Source: Limnohabitans sp.
GTDB taxonomy: Bacteria; Pseudomonadota; Gammaproteobacteria; Burkholderiales; Burkholderiaceae_C
DNA length: 40,750 bases
Direction: 5' to 3'
Assembly (NCBI GenBank): GCA_018883455.1
Contig: VEQC01000002.1
Coordinates: 1 to 40,750 of the forward strand
Translations under genes and position numbers: made by a program
Part shown: positions 8,096 through 18,041 of the stretch, in pieces
Layout: every line of letters begins with the position of its first letter
How positions within the stretch are numbered: the first letter of the stretch is position 1
The notes under the pieces: model-generated
Database searches by the model: none
The model's input: the letters and a program-made list of their open reading frames with translations, nothing else
What the model was told of the DNA's origin: nothing

Positions 8096-8845
8096 ATGAA
8101 GGTTCTGGTTCCCGTCAAACGCGTGGTGGATTACAACGTGAAGGTGCGTGTCAAATCCGATCAAACCGGTGTCGACATCGCCAACGTCAAGATGAGCATG
8201 AACCCCTTTGACGAGATTGCCGTCGAAGAGGCCGTTCGCTTGAAAGAGAAGGGCGTGGTCACGGAAGTGATCGCCGTCTCTTGTGGCGTCACCCAGTGCC
8301 AAGAAACCCTGCGCACGGCCATGGCCATTGGGGCCGACCGCGGCATTTTGGTGGAGACCACCGAAGAGCTCCAGCCGCTGGCCGTGGCCAAGCTGCTCAA
8401 AGCGTTGGTTGATCGTGAGCAACCCCAGCTCATCATCCTCGGCAAACAAGCCATTGACGACGACTGCAACCAAACCGGCCAGATGCTCGCCGCTTTGGCC
8501 GATCTGCCCCAAGCCACCTTTGCCTCCAAAGTGGAAGTGGCCGATGGCCGCGCCCAAGTCACGCGTGAAGTCGACGGCGGTTTGGAAACCCTCTCCGTGC
8601 AGTTGCCCGCCGTGGTCACCACCGATTTGCGTTTGAACGAGCCACGCTACGTCACCTTGCCCAACATCATGAAGGCCAAGAAAAAGCAGCTCGACGTGCT
8701 CAAGCCCGAGGACCTCGGCGTCAACGTCGCGCCGCGCCTCAAAACCCTCAAAGTCAGCGAGCCGCCCAAGCGTGGCGCTGGCGTGAAAGTCCCCGATGTC
8801 GCCGCTCTGGTCGACAAGCTCAAGAACGAAGCCAAAGTCATCTGA
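8096..8845 (+). CDS. etfB: Electron transfer flavoprotein beta subunit
   Basis: Beta subunit of the soluble ETF heterodimer, which takes electrons from acyl-CoA and related dehydrogenases and passes them to ETF-ubiquinone oxidoreductase; the beta subunit binds AMP. The 249-residue protein is full length. It has the family start [19 protein letters not shown] and the [17 protein letters not shown] signature (about 39-55). The [19 protein letters not shown] nucleotide-site segment lies near 118-136, and the C-terminal arm, rich in KKKQLDV and LKVSEPP, wraps the alpha subunit. The gene is first in an operon with etfA and an acyl-CoA dehydrogenase, preceded by the promoter and palindromic operator at 8013-8062. 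Confidence 0.97.
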   Translation: MKVLVPVKRVVDYNVKVRVKSDQTGVDIANVKMSMNPFDEIAVEEAVRLKEKGVVTEVIAVSCGVTQCQETLRTAMAIGADRGILVETTEELQPLAVAKLLKALVDREQPQLIILGKQAIDDDCNQTGQMLAALADLPQATFASKVEVADGRAQVTREVDGGLETLSVQLPAVVTTDLRLNEPRYVTLPNIMKAKKKQLDVLKPEDLGVNVAPRLKTLKVSEPPKRGAGVKVPDVAALVDKLKNEAKVI

Positions 8846-8855
8846 GGAACGCACC

Positions 8856-9788
8856 ATGTCCATTCTTGTCATTGCTGAACACGACAACGCATCGATCAAA
8901 GGTGCCACCCTCAACACCGTGAGCGCTGCCGCGGCCATTGGCGGCGACGTGCATGTGCTCGTCGCTGGCCATCAAGCCGCTGGCGCGGCTGCCGCCGCCG
9001 CGCAAATTGCCGGCGTGGCCAAAGTCCTGCACGCCGAGAGCGAAGCCTTCGCCCACGGCTTGGCCGAGAACGTCGCGGCCCAAGTGGTCGCGCTCGCCAG
9101 CGCTTACAGCCACATCCTCTTCCCCGCAACCGCCGGCGGCAAGAACGTCGCCCCGCGCGTGGCCGCCAAACTCGATGTGGCGCAAATCAGCGACATCACC
9201 CTCGTGGTCTCGCCCGACACTTTCGAGCGCCCCATCTACGCGGGCAACGCCATCGCCACCGTGCAGTCGGCCGATGCCACCAAGGTCATCACCGTGCGCA
9301 CCACGGGTTTTGACGCCGCCCCCGCCAGCGGGGGGAGCGCCGCTGTGGAGAGCGTCGCCGCTGCCGCTGACAGTGGCAAGAGCCGCTATGTGGGCAGTGA
9401 AATCGCCAAGAGCGATCGCCCCGAGCTCACCGCGGCCAAGATCATCGTCTCCGGTGGCCGTGCCCTGGGCAGCTCGGAGAAGTTCTCCGAAGTCATCACC
9501 CCGCTGGCCGACAAACTCGGTGCCGCCATTGGCGCGAGCCGCGCGGCCGTGGATGCGGGCTACGCGCCCAACGATTTGCAAGTGGGCCAGACCGGCAAGA
9601 TCGTCGCCCCGCAGCTCTATGTGGCCTGTGGCATCAGTGGCGCCATCCAGCACTTGGCGGGCATGAAGGATTCCAAGGTCATCGTGGCCATCAACAAGGA
9701 TCCCGAAGCGCCCATCTTCAGCGTGGCCGACTATGGTCTGGAGGCGGATCTCTTCGTCGCCGTGCCCGAACTCGTCCAATCTCTGTAA
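8856..9788 (+). CDS. etfA: Electron transfer flavoprotein alpha subunit
   Basis: Alpha subunit of ETF, carrying the redox FAD. It is 310 residues from the ATG at 8856, which has TGAGGAACGCACC just upstream; the longer reading frame back into etfB is not a credible start. The FAD-binding signature is clear at the C-terminus: [33 protein letters not shown], then [20 protein letters not shown] followed by DPEAPIF. It begins 10 bases after the etfB stop. Partner dehydrogenases and the downstream acceptor are present in this window (9809 and 31787). Confidence 0.97.
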   Translation: MSILVIAEHDNASIKGATLNTVSAAAAIGGDVHVLVAGHQAAGAAAAAAQIAGVAKVLHAESEAFAHGLAENVAAQVVALASAYSHILFPATAGGKNVAPRVAAKLDVAQISDITLVVSPDTFERPIYAGNAIATVQSADATKVITVRTTGFDAAPASGGSAAVESVAAAADSGKSRYVGSEIAKSDRPELTAAKIIVSGGRALGSSEKFSEVITPLADKLGAAIGASRAAVDAGYAPNDLQVGQTGKIVAPQLYVACGISGAIQHLAGMKDSKVIVAINKDPEAPIFSVADYGLEADLFVAVPELVQSL

Positions 9789-9808
9789 ATCCCCATCAGG
9801 AGTGCCCC

Positions 9809-11599
9809 GTGAGTTTTACCGCCCCCGTCAAGGACATGCTCTTTAACTTGCGTCACCTCGCCGACATCGACGCCATTGCCCAAATCCCGGGTTTTGAAGA
9901 GGCCGGATACGACACCGCCCAAGCGGTGCTCGAAGAGTGCGCGAAGTTCAACGAGGGCGTGGTCGCTCCCCTCAACTGGGAGGGCGACAAAGCCCCCTCG
10001 TTCTGGAAAGACGGGCACGTCACCACCACGGTGGGTTTCAAAGAGGCCTACCAGCAGTACCGTGAAGGCGGTTGGCAGGGCTTGCAGCACCCGGTGGACT
10101 TTGGTGGCCAGGGCTTGCCCAAGTCGATTGGTTCGGCCTGCGGGGAAATCCTCAACGCGGCCAACCTGAGCTTTGCGCTGTGCCCCCTGCTCACCGATGG
10201 CGCGATCGAGGCCTTGCTCACAGCGGCCTCTGACGACATCAAGTCGGTCTATCTGGAAAAACTCATCAGCGGTGAGTGGACCGGCACCATGAACCTCACC
10301 GAGCCGCAAGCCGGCTCCGATCTGGCGGCCGTGCGCACCCGTGCCGAACCCCAGGCCGATGGCACTTACAAGATTTTTGGCACCAAGATCTACATCACCT
10401 ATGGTGAGCACGACATGGCCGAGAACATCGTGCACCTCGTGCTCGCGCGCGTGCAGGGTGCGCCCGAGGGCGTCAAGGGCATCAGCCTTTTTGTCGTGCC
10501 CAAGTTTCTCGTCAACGCCGATGGCTCACTTGGCGCCCGCAACGACGTGCACTGCGTGAGCATCGAGCACAAGATGGGCATCAAGGCGAGCCCCACGGCG
10601 GTGCTGCAATACGGGGACCACGGTGGCGCGGTGGGCTACCTGGTCGGCCAAGAAAACCGTGGCCTGGAATACATGTTCATCATGATGAACGCGGCGCGCT
10701 TCGCCGTGGGCGTGCAAGGCATCGCGATTGCCGAGCGCGCCTACCAAAAAGCCGTGCAGTACGCGCGTGACCGCGTGCAAAGCCGCCCGGTCGATGGCTC
10801 CCTGCCCAGCGCCGGCCCCATCATTCACCACCCGGACGTGCGTCGGATGCTCCTGACCATGCGCGCCTTCACCGAAGGCTGCCGCGCCATGTCGGCGGTT
10901 GCTGCAGCGGCCTATGACGCCGCCCACGCGCATCCCGACGCCGCTGTGCGCCAGGAAAACCAGATCTTCTACGAATTCCTCGTGCCCCTGGTCAAGGGGT
11001 TCAGCACCGAGATGAGCTTGGAGGTCACGAGCTTGGGCGTGCAAGTGCACGGTGGCATGGGCTTCATTGAAGAAACCGGCGCCGCGCAGTACTACCGCGA
11101 CGCCAAGATCCTCACCATCTACGAAGGCACCACCGCCATTCAGGCCAACGACCTCGTGGGCCGCAAAACCCTGCGCGATGGCGGCCAGACCGCCAAAGGC
11201 ATTGCCGCCCAAATCGCCCGCACCGAGGCCGACCTGCGCGCCCAAGGCAGCGCCCATGCGCTCGCGCTCGCCAAACGCCTCGAAGCCGCCCGCCAAGGCT
11301 TCTTGCAAGTGGTCGATTTCTTGGTCGCCCAAGGCAAGACCAACCCCAACGCCACCTACGCGGGCAGCGTGCCCTACCTCTTGCTCGCGGGCAACCTGGT
11401 GGCCGGCTGGCAAATGGGGCGCTCCCTCATCGCGGCCGAAGAAGCCCTTGCCAAAGGCGAGGACAGTGCCTTCATGCAGGCCAAAATCGCCACTGCGCGT
11501 TTCTATGGGGATCACATCCTCTCGCGCGTGCCTGGCATCGCCGCGAGCATCACCGAAGGGGCCGAGGCCGTCACCGAGATGGCCCTCGAAGCTTTCTAA
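9809..11599 (+). CDS. Acyl-CoA dehydrogenase, large DmdC-like type
   Basis: FAD enzyme of the acyl-CoA dehydrogenase superfamily. At 596 residues it is much longer than classical members (about 380) and matches the subfamily with an extended N-terminus and an extra C-terminal domain that includes methylthiopropanoyl-CoA dehydrogenase DmdC and several FadE-like enzymes. It shows MNLTEPQAGSDLAAVRT (substrate/FAD loop), VQVHGGMGFIEETGAAQYYRD, and the catalytic base Glu439 in IYEGTTAIQ. The start is GTG with ATCAGGAG upstream. It lies 20 bases after etfA, so its electron acceptor is made from the same message. The substrate cannot be told from sequence; a medium or aromatic acyl-CoA is as likely as the DmdC substrate. 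Confidence 0.93.
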   Translation: MSFTAPVKDMLFNLRHLADIDAIAQIPGFEEAGYDTAQAVLEECAKFNEGVVAPLNWEGDKAPSFWKDGHVTTTVGFKEAYQQYREGGWQGLQHPVDFGGQGLPKSIGSACGEILNAANLSFALCPLLTDGAIEALLTAASDDIKSVYLEKLISGEWTGTMNLTEPQAGSDLAAVRTRAEPQADGTYKIFGTKIYITYGEHDMAENIVHLVLARVQGAPEGVKGISLFVVPKFLVNADGSLGARNDVHCVSIEHKMGIKASPTAVLQYGDHGGAVGYLVGQENRGLEYMFIMMNAARFAVGVQGIAIAERAYQKAVQYARDRVQSRPVDGSLPSAGPIIHHPDVRRMLLTMRAFTEGCRAMSAVAAAAYDAAHAHPDAAVRQENQIFYEFLVPLVKGFSTEMSLEVTSLGVQVHGGMGFIEETGAAQYYRDAKILTIYEGTTAIQANDLVGRKTLRDGGQTAKGIAAQIARTEADLRAQGSAHALALAKRLEAARQGFLQVVDFLVAQGKTNPNATYAGSVPYLLLAGNLVAGWQMGRSLIAAEEALAKGEDSAFMQAKIATARFYGDHILSRVPGIAASITEGAEAVTEMALEAF

Positions 11600-11607
11600 C
11601 GGGTGTC

Positions 11608-11621
11608 GCCCCCAAGGGGGC
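11608..11621. terminator. Short GC hairpin after the acyl-CoA dehydrogenase gene
   Basis: GCCCCC and GGGGGC are separated by two A residues, allowing a five-pair stem with a four-base loop. There is no T-run. It sits between the dehydrogenase and the next gene and may attenuate rather than end transcription. Confidence 0.3.
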
Positions 11622-11665
11622 GCCCCGCACACCGTGGCAGAAACACAATAAAGGGAGGAGACCCC

Positions 11666-12628
11666 ATGTCGAAATTGCCGCCAGCCCTCGCCCGCGTGAC
11701 CTTTCCGGTCATCGCCTCGCCGCTGTTCATCATCAGCAACCCCAAGTCCGTCATCGCCCAGTGCACCTCGGGCGTGATTGGCTCCATGCCTGCGCTCAAC
11801 GCGCGCCCGGCCTCGCAACTCGACGAGTGGTTGCACGAGATCACGGAGGCGCTCGCCGCGCACGACAAGGCCCATCCCGATCAACCCTCAGCCCCCTTTG
11901 CCATCAACCAGATCGTGCACAAGAGCAACGACCGTCTGGAACACGACATGGCACTGTGCGTGAAATACCGCGTGCCCGTCATCATCACGTCGCTCGGGGC
12001 GCGCGAGGAAATCAACCAAGCTGCGCACAGCTACGGCGGTGTGGTGCTGCACGACATCATCAACAACGCCTTTGCCCACAAGGCCATTGAGAAGGGGGCC
12101 GACGGCCTCATCGCGGTGGCGGCGGGCGCCGGCGGCCATGCCGGCGTGAAGAGCCCCTTCGCCCTGATTCAGGAAATTCGCGAGTGGTTCGATGGCCCCG
12201 TGGCCTTGAGCGGCGCGATTGCCCACGGCGGCGCCATCTTGGCCGCGCAAGCCATGGGCGCAGACTTTGCCTACATCGGCTCGGCCTTCATCGCCACCGA
12301 GGAGGCGCGTGCGAGCGAGGCCTATAAGCAATGCGTGGTCGATTCCAACTCCGACGACATCGTCTACAGCAACCTCTTCACCGGCGTGCACGGCAATTAC
12401 CTCAAGCCCTCCATCCGCAACGCGGGCATGGACCCCGACAACCTGCCCGAGAGCGATCCGAGCAAGATGAACTTCGGTGGCGACTCCACCAAGGCTTGGA
12501 AAGACATCTGGGGCTGCGGTCAGGGCATCGCGCCCATCAAGTCGGTCTTGCCCACGGCTGAACTCATCGCGCGCTTCAAGCGCGAGTACGCCGAGGCCCG
12601 CGCCCGACTCCTGGGCTCGGGCGCTTAA
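11666..12628 (+). CDS. Nitronate monooxygenase/2-nitropropane dioxygenase family flavoprotein
   Basis: FMN-dependent TIM-barrel enzyme of 320 residues. It has the N-terminal PVIASPLFIISNP motif, the AAGAGGHAG motif with the proposed catalytic His158, and the LSGAIAHGG and GADFAYIGSAF phosphate-binding segments (about 181-208). Such proteins oxidise toxic nitronates such as propionate 3-nitronate, but many homologues next to acyl-CoA dehydrogenases have no proven role. The ATG at 11666 has a strong AGGGAGGAG site. It lies 66 bases after the dehydrogenase gene on the same strand and is the last gene before a convergent pair. Confidence 0.88.
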   Translation: MSKLPPALARVTFPVIASPLFIISNPKSVIAQCTSGVIGSMPALNARPASQLDEWLHEITEALAAHDKAHPDQPSAPFAINQIVHKSNDRLEHDMALCVKYRVPVIITSLGAREEINQAAHSYGGVVLHDIINNAFAHKAIEKGADGLIAVAAGAGGHAGVKSPFALIQEIREWFDGPVALSGAIAHGGAILAAQAMGADFAYIGSAFIATEEARASEAYKQCVVDSNSDDIVYSNLFTGVHGNYLKPSIRNAGMDPDNLPESDPSKMNFGGDSTKAWKDIWGCGQGIAPIKSVLPTAELIARFKREYAEARARLLGSGA

Positions 12629-12678
12629 TACCCGCCGAGCCCCCCCATCACGGGGTTAGGCCACAGTCCCGCCCAAAC

Positions 12679-12698
12679 CCGCCGCACGTGCGCGGCGG
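12679..12698. terminator. GC hairpin between convergent genes
   Basis: A perfect seven-pair stem CCGCCGC/GCGGCGG around ACGTGC lies in the 112-base gap between the stops of the nitronate monooxygenase and uspA. No T-run is present on either side; a bidirectional terminator role is only possible. Confidence 0.35.
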
Positions 12699-12740
12699 CA
12701 GGGCAGGGCAGAGACCAGAGACCTCGATTCGGCCCGTCGC

Positions 12741-13184
12741 TTAACGCAACACCAGCACCGGCACGGGGGCGTGCGTGAGCACTTGCTGGGTTTCGCTGCC
12801 GAGCAAAAGGCGTTTGATGCCGCGACGCCCGTGCGAGGCCATCACGATCAGGTCAACCTTGTGCTTCTTGGCGGCGGCAATCAGCACCTCAGAGACGATA
12901 TCGCCATGCAGCACCACGGCCTTGGCGGCAACCCCTTCTTTGTCGGCTTGCTTGGCAATGGCGTCCACCACTTTTTGCGCGGCCTCGGTCCACTCGTTTT
13001 CGATCTTGTTCACCTCCGCAGCGCTCAACGGCAGCGAGCCCTCGAAGTAGCTCAAGGGGTAGCGTGGCGTGACTTTCGCGGCCACCAAGGTCGCCCCGCT
13101 GAGTTTGGCCAGCCCAATGGCGTGCGCCACGGCTTTTTTAGACAGACTCGAGCCATCGGTGGCGACAAGAATGCGGTTGTACAT
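12741..13184 (-). CDS. uspA: Universal stress protein, UspA family
   Basis: A 147-residue single-domain Usp protein, probably dimeric and ATP-binding. It has the N-terminal MYNRILVATDGS strand with the DGS nucleotide loop and the C-terminal ASHGRRGIKRLLLGSETQ segment. That segment matches the G2xG9xG(S/T) ATP motif except that the first Gly is Ala. The ATG at 13184 is preceded by AGGAGCTTTGTC; longer in-frame readings upstream cross the ANR site and look non-coding. The gene is divergent from ccoI and has an FNR/ANR box at exactly -41.5 from a plausible start point, so induction at low oxygen is likely. Confidence 0.93.
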   Translation of the reverse strand: MYNRILVATDGSSLSKKAVAHAIGLAKLSGATLVAAKVTPRYPLSYFEGSLPLSAAEVNKIENEWTEAAQKVVDAIAKQADKEGVAAKAVVLHGDIVSEVLIAAAKKHKVDLIVMASHGRRGIKRLLLGSETQQVLTHAPVPVLVLR

Positions 13185-13254
13185 GACAAAGCTCCTAGAG
13201 AGTGAAAAGAAAAGGGCAATACGCCAAGAATAGGCGGCAAGCCTAGGGCGGTGC

Positions 13255-13268
13255 TTGATGCAAGTCAA
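13255..13268. promoter_or_regulatory. FNR/ANR box upstream of uspA and ccoI
   Basis: TTGATGCAAGTCAA fits TTGAY-N4-RTCAA at every defined base. On the minus strand a TATTCT hexamer at 13232-13227 puts the start point at 13220, with the box centred at -41.5, the class II activator position for uspA. Towards ccoI the same spacing would start transcription only four bases before the ATG and there is no good -10, so uspA is the likelier target. Confidence 0.8.
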
Positions 13269-13306
13269 GCGCCCAGCACACCCATGCGGTAAGCTTTGGC
13301 CTTGGC

Positions 13307-15577
13307 ATGAATTCCCCCGCATCCACCATCGAACTGCTGGACGATCCGCAGGAATGGCTGGCCTTTGGTCAGCCACGTCCGGGCACGCCCGAAGCCCCCG
13401 CGGCTTGGGAATCCCAGGTGGTCGTCGAGGGCATGCATTGCGCGGCCTGCGCCTTCAACATCGAAGCCGCACTGCTGGCGGTGCCAGGCGTGCAAAGCGC
13501 CGAAGTCAACGCCGCCTCGCGCCGCGCGCGCGTGGTCTGGCAGCCCGAGCGCGTCTTGCCCTCGCAGTGGATGGACGCCATTGGGCGCGCGGGCTATAAG
13601 GCCTTGCCCGCAGCCGACGGTACCCAGCGCGACATTCGCCTGCGCGAGACTCGTCTAGCCCTCTGGCGCTGGTTGGTCGCCACCCTGTGCATGATGCAAG
13701 TCATGATGTACGCCTATCCCACCTACGTGACCGATCCGGGCGACATCTCCCCCGACATGGTGCAGCTCCTGCGCTGGGCGTGCTGGCTCTTGAGCGTGCC
13801 GGTCATGCTGTTTTCTTGCACCCCACTTTTCAGCAATGCCTGGCGCGATCTGGTGCACCGGCGCATCAGCATGGATCTGCCCGTGGCCTTGGGCATGCTC
13901 ATCACGTTTGTGGTGAGCAGCGTGGCCACCTTCGAGCCCCAGGGCGTGTTTGGCGAGAATGTCTATTTCGACTCCCTCACCATGTTCGTGTTCTTCCTGC
14001 TCGGCGGTCGCTTGCTGGAGTTGAAACTGCGCGACCGCACTGCCGGCGCCCTCGACGCCTTGCTCAACCGCTTGCCCGAGAGCGTGCGCCGCCGGCGCGC
14101 GGACGGCAGCGTGGAGTCCGTGGCCCTGCGCCGCTTGCGCGTGGGCGATGAAATCGAGGTGCGCCCGGGCGAAGGCTTTCCGGCCGATGGCACCATCCTC
14201 AGCGGCCGCACCCTGGCCGATGAAGCCTTGCTCACCGGCGAATCGCGCCCGCAGCCCCGCGGCGTGGGCGAACCCGTTGTGGCGGGCAGCCACAACCTGC
14301 TCGCCAGCGTGTGGGTGCGCGTGGAGCGGGTCGGGGAGGACACCCGCTACGCCCAAATCGTGAGCCTCATGGCCGAAGCCGCGGTGGAAAAGCCCCGCTT
14401 GGCGCTGTTGGCCGATCGGGTGGCCAAGCCCTTCCTCTGGGCCGTCTTGTTTTTGGCGGCGGCGGCGGCGCTCTACGGCTGGGCCACCGATCCCAGCCGC
14501 GCCCTCATGGTGGCGGTGGCGGTGCTGATCGTGACTTGCCCGTGCGCGCTCTCCCTGGCCACGCCCGCGGCCATGCTCGCGGGGGCCGGTCGCCTCGCGC
14601 GCCAAGGCGTGCTCGTGCGCCGCTTACAAGCCCTTGAAGCGCTCTCTCAAGTCGACACGGTATTCTTCGATAAAACCGGCACCCTGACCCGAGATGGTCA
14701 GCGCATCACCCAGACTTGGGTGGCACCCGGCACCGTCGAAGCGCACGCGCTCGCCGCAGCAGCCCAACTCGCTCAGCGCTCGGTCCACCCGCTCTCCCGC
14801 GCCCTCGTGCAAGCTGCCGCTGCCGATGCGGCCCAAGCCGAAGAAGGCCTGCTCCCCGCCTGGCCTCAGGTCGAAGAAATCAGCGGCCAGGGCTTGCAAG
14901 GCCTGGATGCCAAAGGGCGTTGCTGGCGCTTGGGCTCGCGCGCGCACGTCGAGCAGCAGGGGGCGCGCGTGCCGGCGCAGGCCTGGTCAGCGCAAGTGCA
15001 TTGGTCTTGCGCGGGCGAGTGGATCGCCAGTTGGCAGTTCTCCGAAGACATTCGCGACGAAGCCCCGGCCGTTGTGGCCGCTCTACAAGCCGCGGGCCTG
15101 AGCGTGCACATCCTCTCCGGCGATCGACCCGAAGCGGCCCAGCGTGTGGGGCAAGCGCTCGGCATCGACCACGTGCGCGGTGGCTGCAGCCCCCAAGACA
15201 AGCTCGATGCCTTGCGGGCGGCGCAAAGCCAAGGCCATCGCGTGCTCATGATCGGCGACGGCCTCAACGACGGCCCCGTACTCGCCCGCGCCGATGTCGC
15301 CCTCACCGTGGGCCAAGCCGTGCCCCTGGCCCAATCGCGCGCCGATCTGGTGCTCATGGGACACGACTTGCACACCGTCACACAAGCTTTTGTGCTTTCG
15401 CGCCAGACCTTACGGGTGGTCCGCCAGAACCTCTGGTGGGCTGGAATTTACAATCTGGTGTGTGTGCCCTTGGCCGTGCTCGGCTGGTTGCCGCCTTGGC
15501 TCGCGGGGCTGGGCATGGCGGCGAGCTCGCTCGCCGTGGTGGCCAATGCGTGGCGTCTGCAACGTGCCGCACTCTGA
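13307..15577 (+). CDS. ccoI: Copper-translocating P1B-type ATPase for cbb3 oxidase assembly (CcoI)
   Basis: Membrane copper pump of the FixI/CcoI branch, which exports copper to the periplasm for building the CcoN copper site rather than for resistance. The 756-residue protein has one N-terminal heavy-metal domain (GMHCAAC, Cys45/Cys48). Hydrophobic helices and the actuator loop (LTGESRPQPR) follow. The membrane metal site is Cys411-Pro-Cys413 (TCPCALSLATPAAM). The phosphorylated Asp455 lies in DKTGTLT, and an HPL motif (SVHPLSRAL) and the GDGLNDGPVLARAD hinge complete it. It is followed by ccoS and the structural genes ccoNOQP, the usual order, which supports CcoI over a CopA detoxification role. 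Confidence 0.95.
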   Translation: MNSPASTIELLDDPQEWLAFGQPRPGTPEAPAAWESQVVVEGMHCAACAFNIEAALLAVPGVQSAEVNAASRRARVVWQPERVLPSQWMDAIGRAGYKALPAADGTQRDIRLRETRLALWRWLVATLCMMQVMMYAYPTYVTDPGDISPDMVQLLRWACWLLSVPVMLFSCTPLFSNAWRDLVHRRISMDLPVALGMLITFVVSSVATFEPQGVFGENVYFDSLTMFVFFLLGGRLLELKLRDRTAGALDALLNRLPESVRRRRADGSVESVALRRLRVGDEIEVRPGEGFPADGTILSGRTLADEALLTGESRPQPRGVGEPVVAGSHNLLASVWVRVERVGEDTRYAQIVSLMAEAAVEKPRLALLADRVAKPFLWAVLFLAAAAALYGWATDPSRALMVAVAVLIVTCPCALSLATPAAMLAGAGRLARQGVLVRRLQALEALSQVDTVFFDKTGTLTRDGQRITQTWVAPGTVEAHALAAAAQLAQRSVHPLSRALVQAAAADAAQAEEGLLPAWPQVEEISGQGLQGLDAKGRCWRLGSRAHVEQQGARVPAQAWSAQVHWSCAGEWIASWQFSEDIRDEAPAVVAALQAAGLSVHILSGDRPEAAQRVGQALGIDHVRGGCSPQDKLDALRAAQSQGHRVLMIGDGLNDGPVLARADVALTVGQAVPLAQSRADLVLMGHDLHTVTQAFVLSRQTLRVVRQNLWWAGIYNLVCVPLAVLGWLPPWLAGLGMAASSLAVVANAWRLQRAAL

Positions 15578-15599
15578 AACTATATATAAGCATTAAATT

Positions 15600-15737
15600 A
15601 TGGATATTCTTTACTTACTCGTCCCCCTGTCAGTCATATTGGTTCTTTTCATCCTGGTCGGTCTGTGGTGGGCGGTCGACCGGGGTCAATTCGAAGGCGT
15701 CGAGCAAGAAGGCGAGCGGATTCTTCGAGATGATTGA
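15600..15737 (+). CDS. ccoS: cbb3-type cytochrome oxidase assembly protein CcoS
   Basis: A 45-residue membrane protein needed to load haem and copper cofactors into the cbb3 oxidase. One transmembrane helix spans about residues 4-25, followed by the conserved short tail WWAVDRGQFEGVEQEGERIL and an acidic end, the standard CcoS pattern. The gene starts 22 bases after ccoI in an unusually AT-rich gap and has no clear Shine-Dalgarno. Its stop codon lies inside the FNR/ANR box of the ccoN promoter. Confidence 0.93.
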   Translation: MDILYLLVPLSVILVLFILVGLWWAVDRGQFEGVEQEGERILRDD

Positions 15738-15747
15738 TATGCGTCAA
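15734..15747 (+). promoter_or_regulatory. FNR/ANR box of the ccoNOQP promoter
   Basis: TTGATATGCGTCAA matches the FNR/ANR consensus in both half-sites. Its centre, 15740.5, would be at -41.5 for a start near 15782, with GAAAAT at 15770-15775 as a moderate -10. The ccoN ATG lies at 15803 after AAGAGGTG. The box overlaps the ccoS stop codon. Confidence 0.85.
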
Positions 15748-15802
15748 GGGTCATGTAAGGGTTAACGATGAAAATCTTAGTACTTGCAATAAGAGGTGAC
15801 CG

Positions 15803-17227
<1,425 letters not shown>

Positions 17228-17237
17228 GGAGAACACC

Positions 17238-17864
17238 ATGTCCCAACAAGAATCCAAAGGTACGCTCTCCCACGCACGAGTCGAGACGAGCAACTTTCTG
17301 ATGATCGTGCTCATCGTGGTCGCCGTGGCCTTCGGTGGCTTGGTCGAGATCGTTCCGCTCTTCTTCCAAAAGTCCACCACCGAGCCCGTCGCGGGCATCG
17401 AGCCCTACACCCCGTTGCAACTCGCGGGTCGCGACATCTACATCCGTGAGGGCTGCTACAACTGCCACTCGCAAATGATCCGCCCCTTCCGCGCCGAAAC
17501 CCTGCGCTATGGCCACTACTCGGTGGCGGGCGAGTCGGTCTACGACCACCCCTTCCAATGGGGCAGCAAGCGCACCGGCCCAGACCTCGCCCGCGTGGGT
17601 GGCAAGTATTCGGATGAGTGGCACCGCGTGCACCTCAACAACCCGCGTGACCTCGTGCCCGAGTCGAACATGCCGGCTTACCCCTGGCTGCTCACCACCA
17701 GCCTCAACCCGGCCGAATCCGCCCCGCGCATGAAAGCCTTGCGCACCGTGGGCGTGCCCTACACCGATGAGCAAATCGCCAAGGCAGCCGATGAAGTCAA
17801 AGGCAAGACCGAAATGGAAGCGCTCATTGCCTACCTCCAGGTCCTGGGCCTGGCCATCAAGTAA
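17238..17864 (+). CDS. ccoO: cbb3-type cytochrome c oxidase subunit II, monohaem (CcoO)
   Basis: Membrane-anchored c-type cytochrome that passes electrons from CcoP to CcoN. The 208-residue protein has one N-terminal transmembrane helix (about 20-43) and one haem c site GCYNCH (Cys73, Cys76, His77). The distal ligand is probably Met145 in the conserved [10 protein letters not shown]. It starts 10 bases after ccoN with a good AAGGAG site. Confidence 0.97.
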   Translation: MSQQESKGTLSHARVETSNFLMIVLIVVAVAFGGLVEIVPLFFQKSTTEPVAGIEPYTPLQLAGRDIYIREGCYNCHSQMIRPFRAETLRYGHYSVAGESVYDHPFQWGSKRTGPDLARVGGKYSDEWHRVHLNNPRDLVPESNMPAYPWLLTTSLNPAESAPRMKALRTVGVPYTDEQIAKAADEVKGKTEMEALIAYLQVLGLAIK

Positions 17865-17878
17865 AGCGGAGCAACATC

Positions 17879-18016
17879 ATGGACATCAATGATCTGCGCA
17901 TCGCGGCCACGCTGGTCTCCTTCGTGACCTTTGTCGGTATCTTGCTGTGGGCGTTCTCGCGTCGTAACCAACGCGATTTCGACTCCGCAGCCCAGCTGCC
18001 CTTTGATCAGGATTGA
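17879..18016 (+). CDS. ccoQ: cbb3-type cytochrome oxidase subunit CcoQ (FixQ)
   Basis: A 45-residue single-helix subunit that stabilises the cbb3 complex. The helix runs from about residue 8 to 26 (AATLVSFVTFVGILLWAF), followed by the basic SRRNQRDFD motif and an acidic tail with LPFDQD, typical of CcoQ. It lies between ccoO and ccoP with 14 and 25 bases of spacing and has CGGAG before the ATG. Confidence 0.95.
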   Translation: MDINDLRIAATLVSFVTFVGILLWAFSRRNQRDFDSAAQLPFDQD

Positions 18017-18041
18017 GACCGCTGAGGTCCAAGGAAACATC

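Noticed and set aside
13255-13306. ANR box as class II promoter of ccoI
   Set aside because: The -41.5 spacing would place the start four bases before the ATG, and the -10 position reads AAGCTT, a poor match. Kept as a uspA site.
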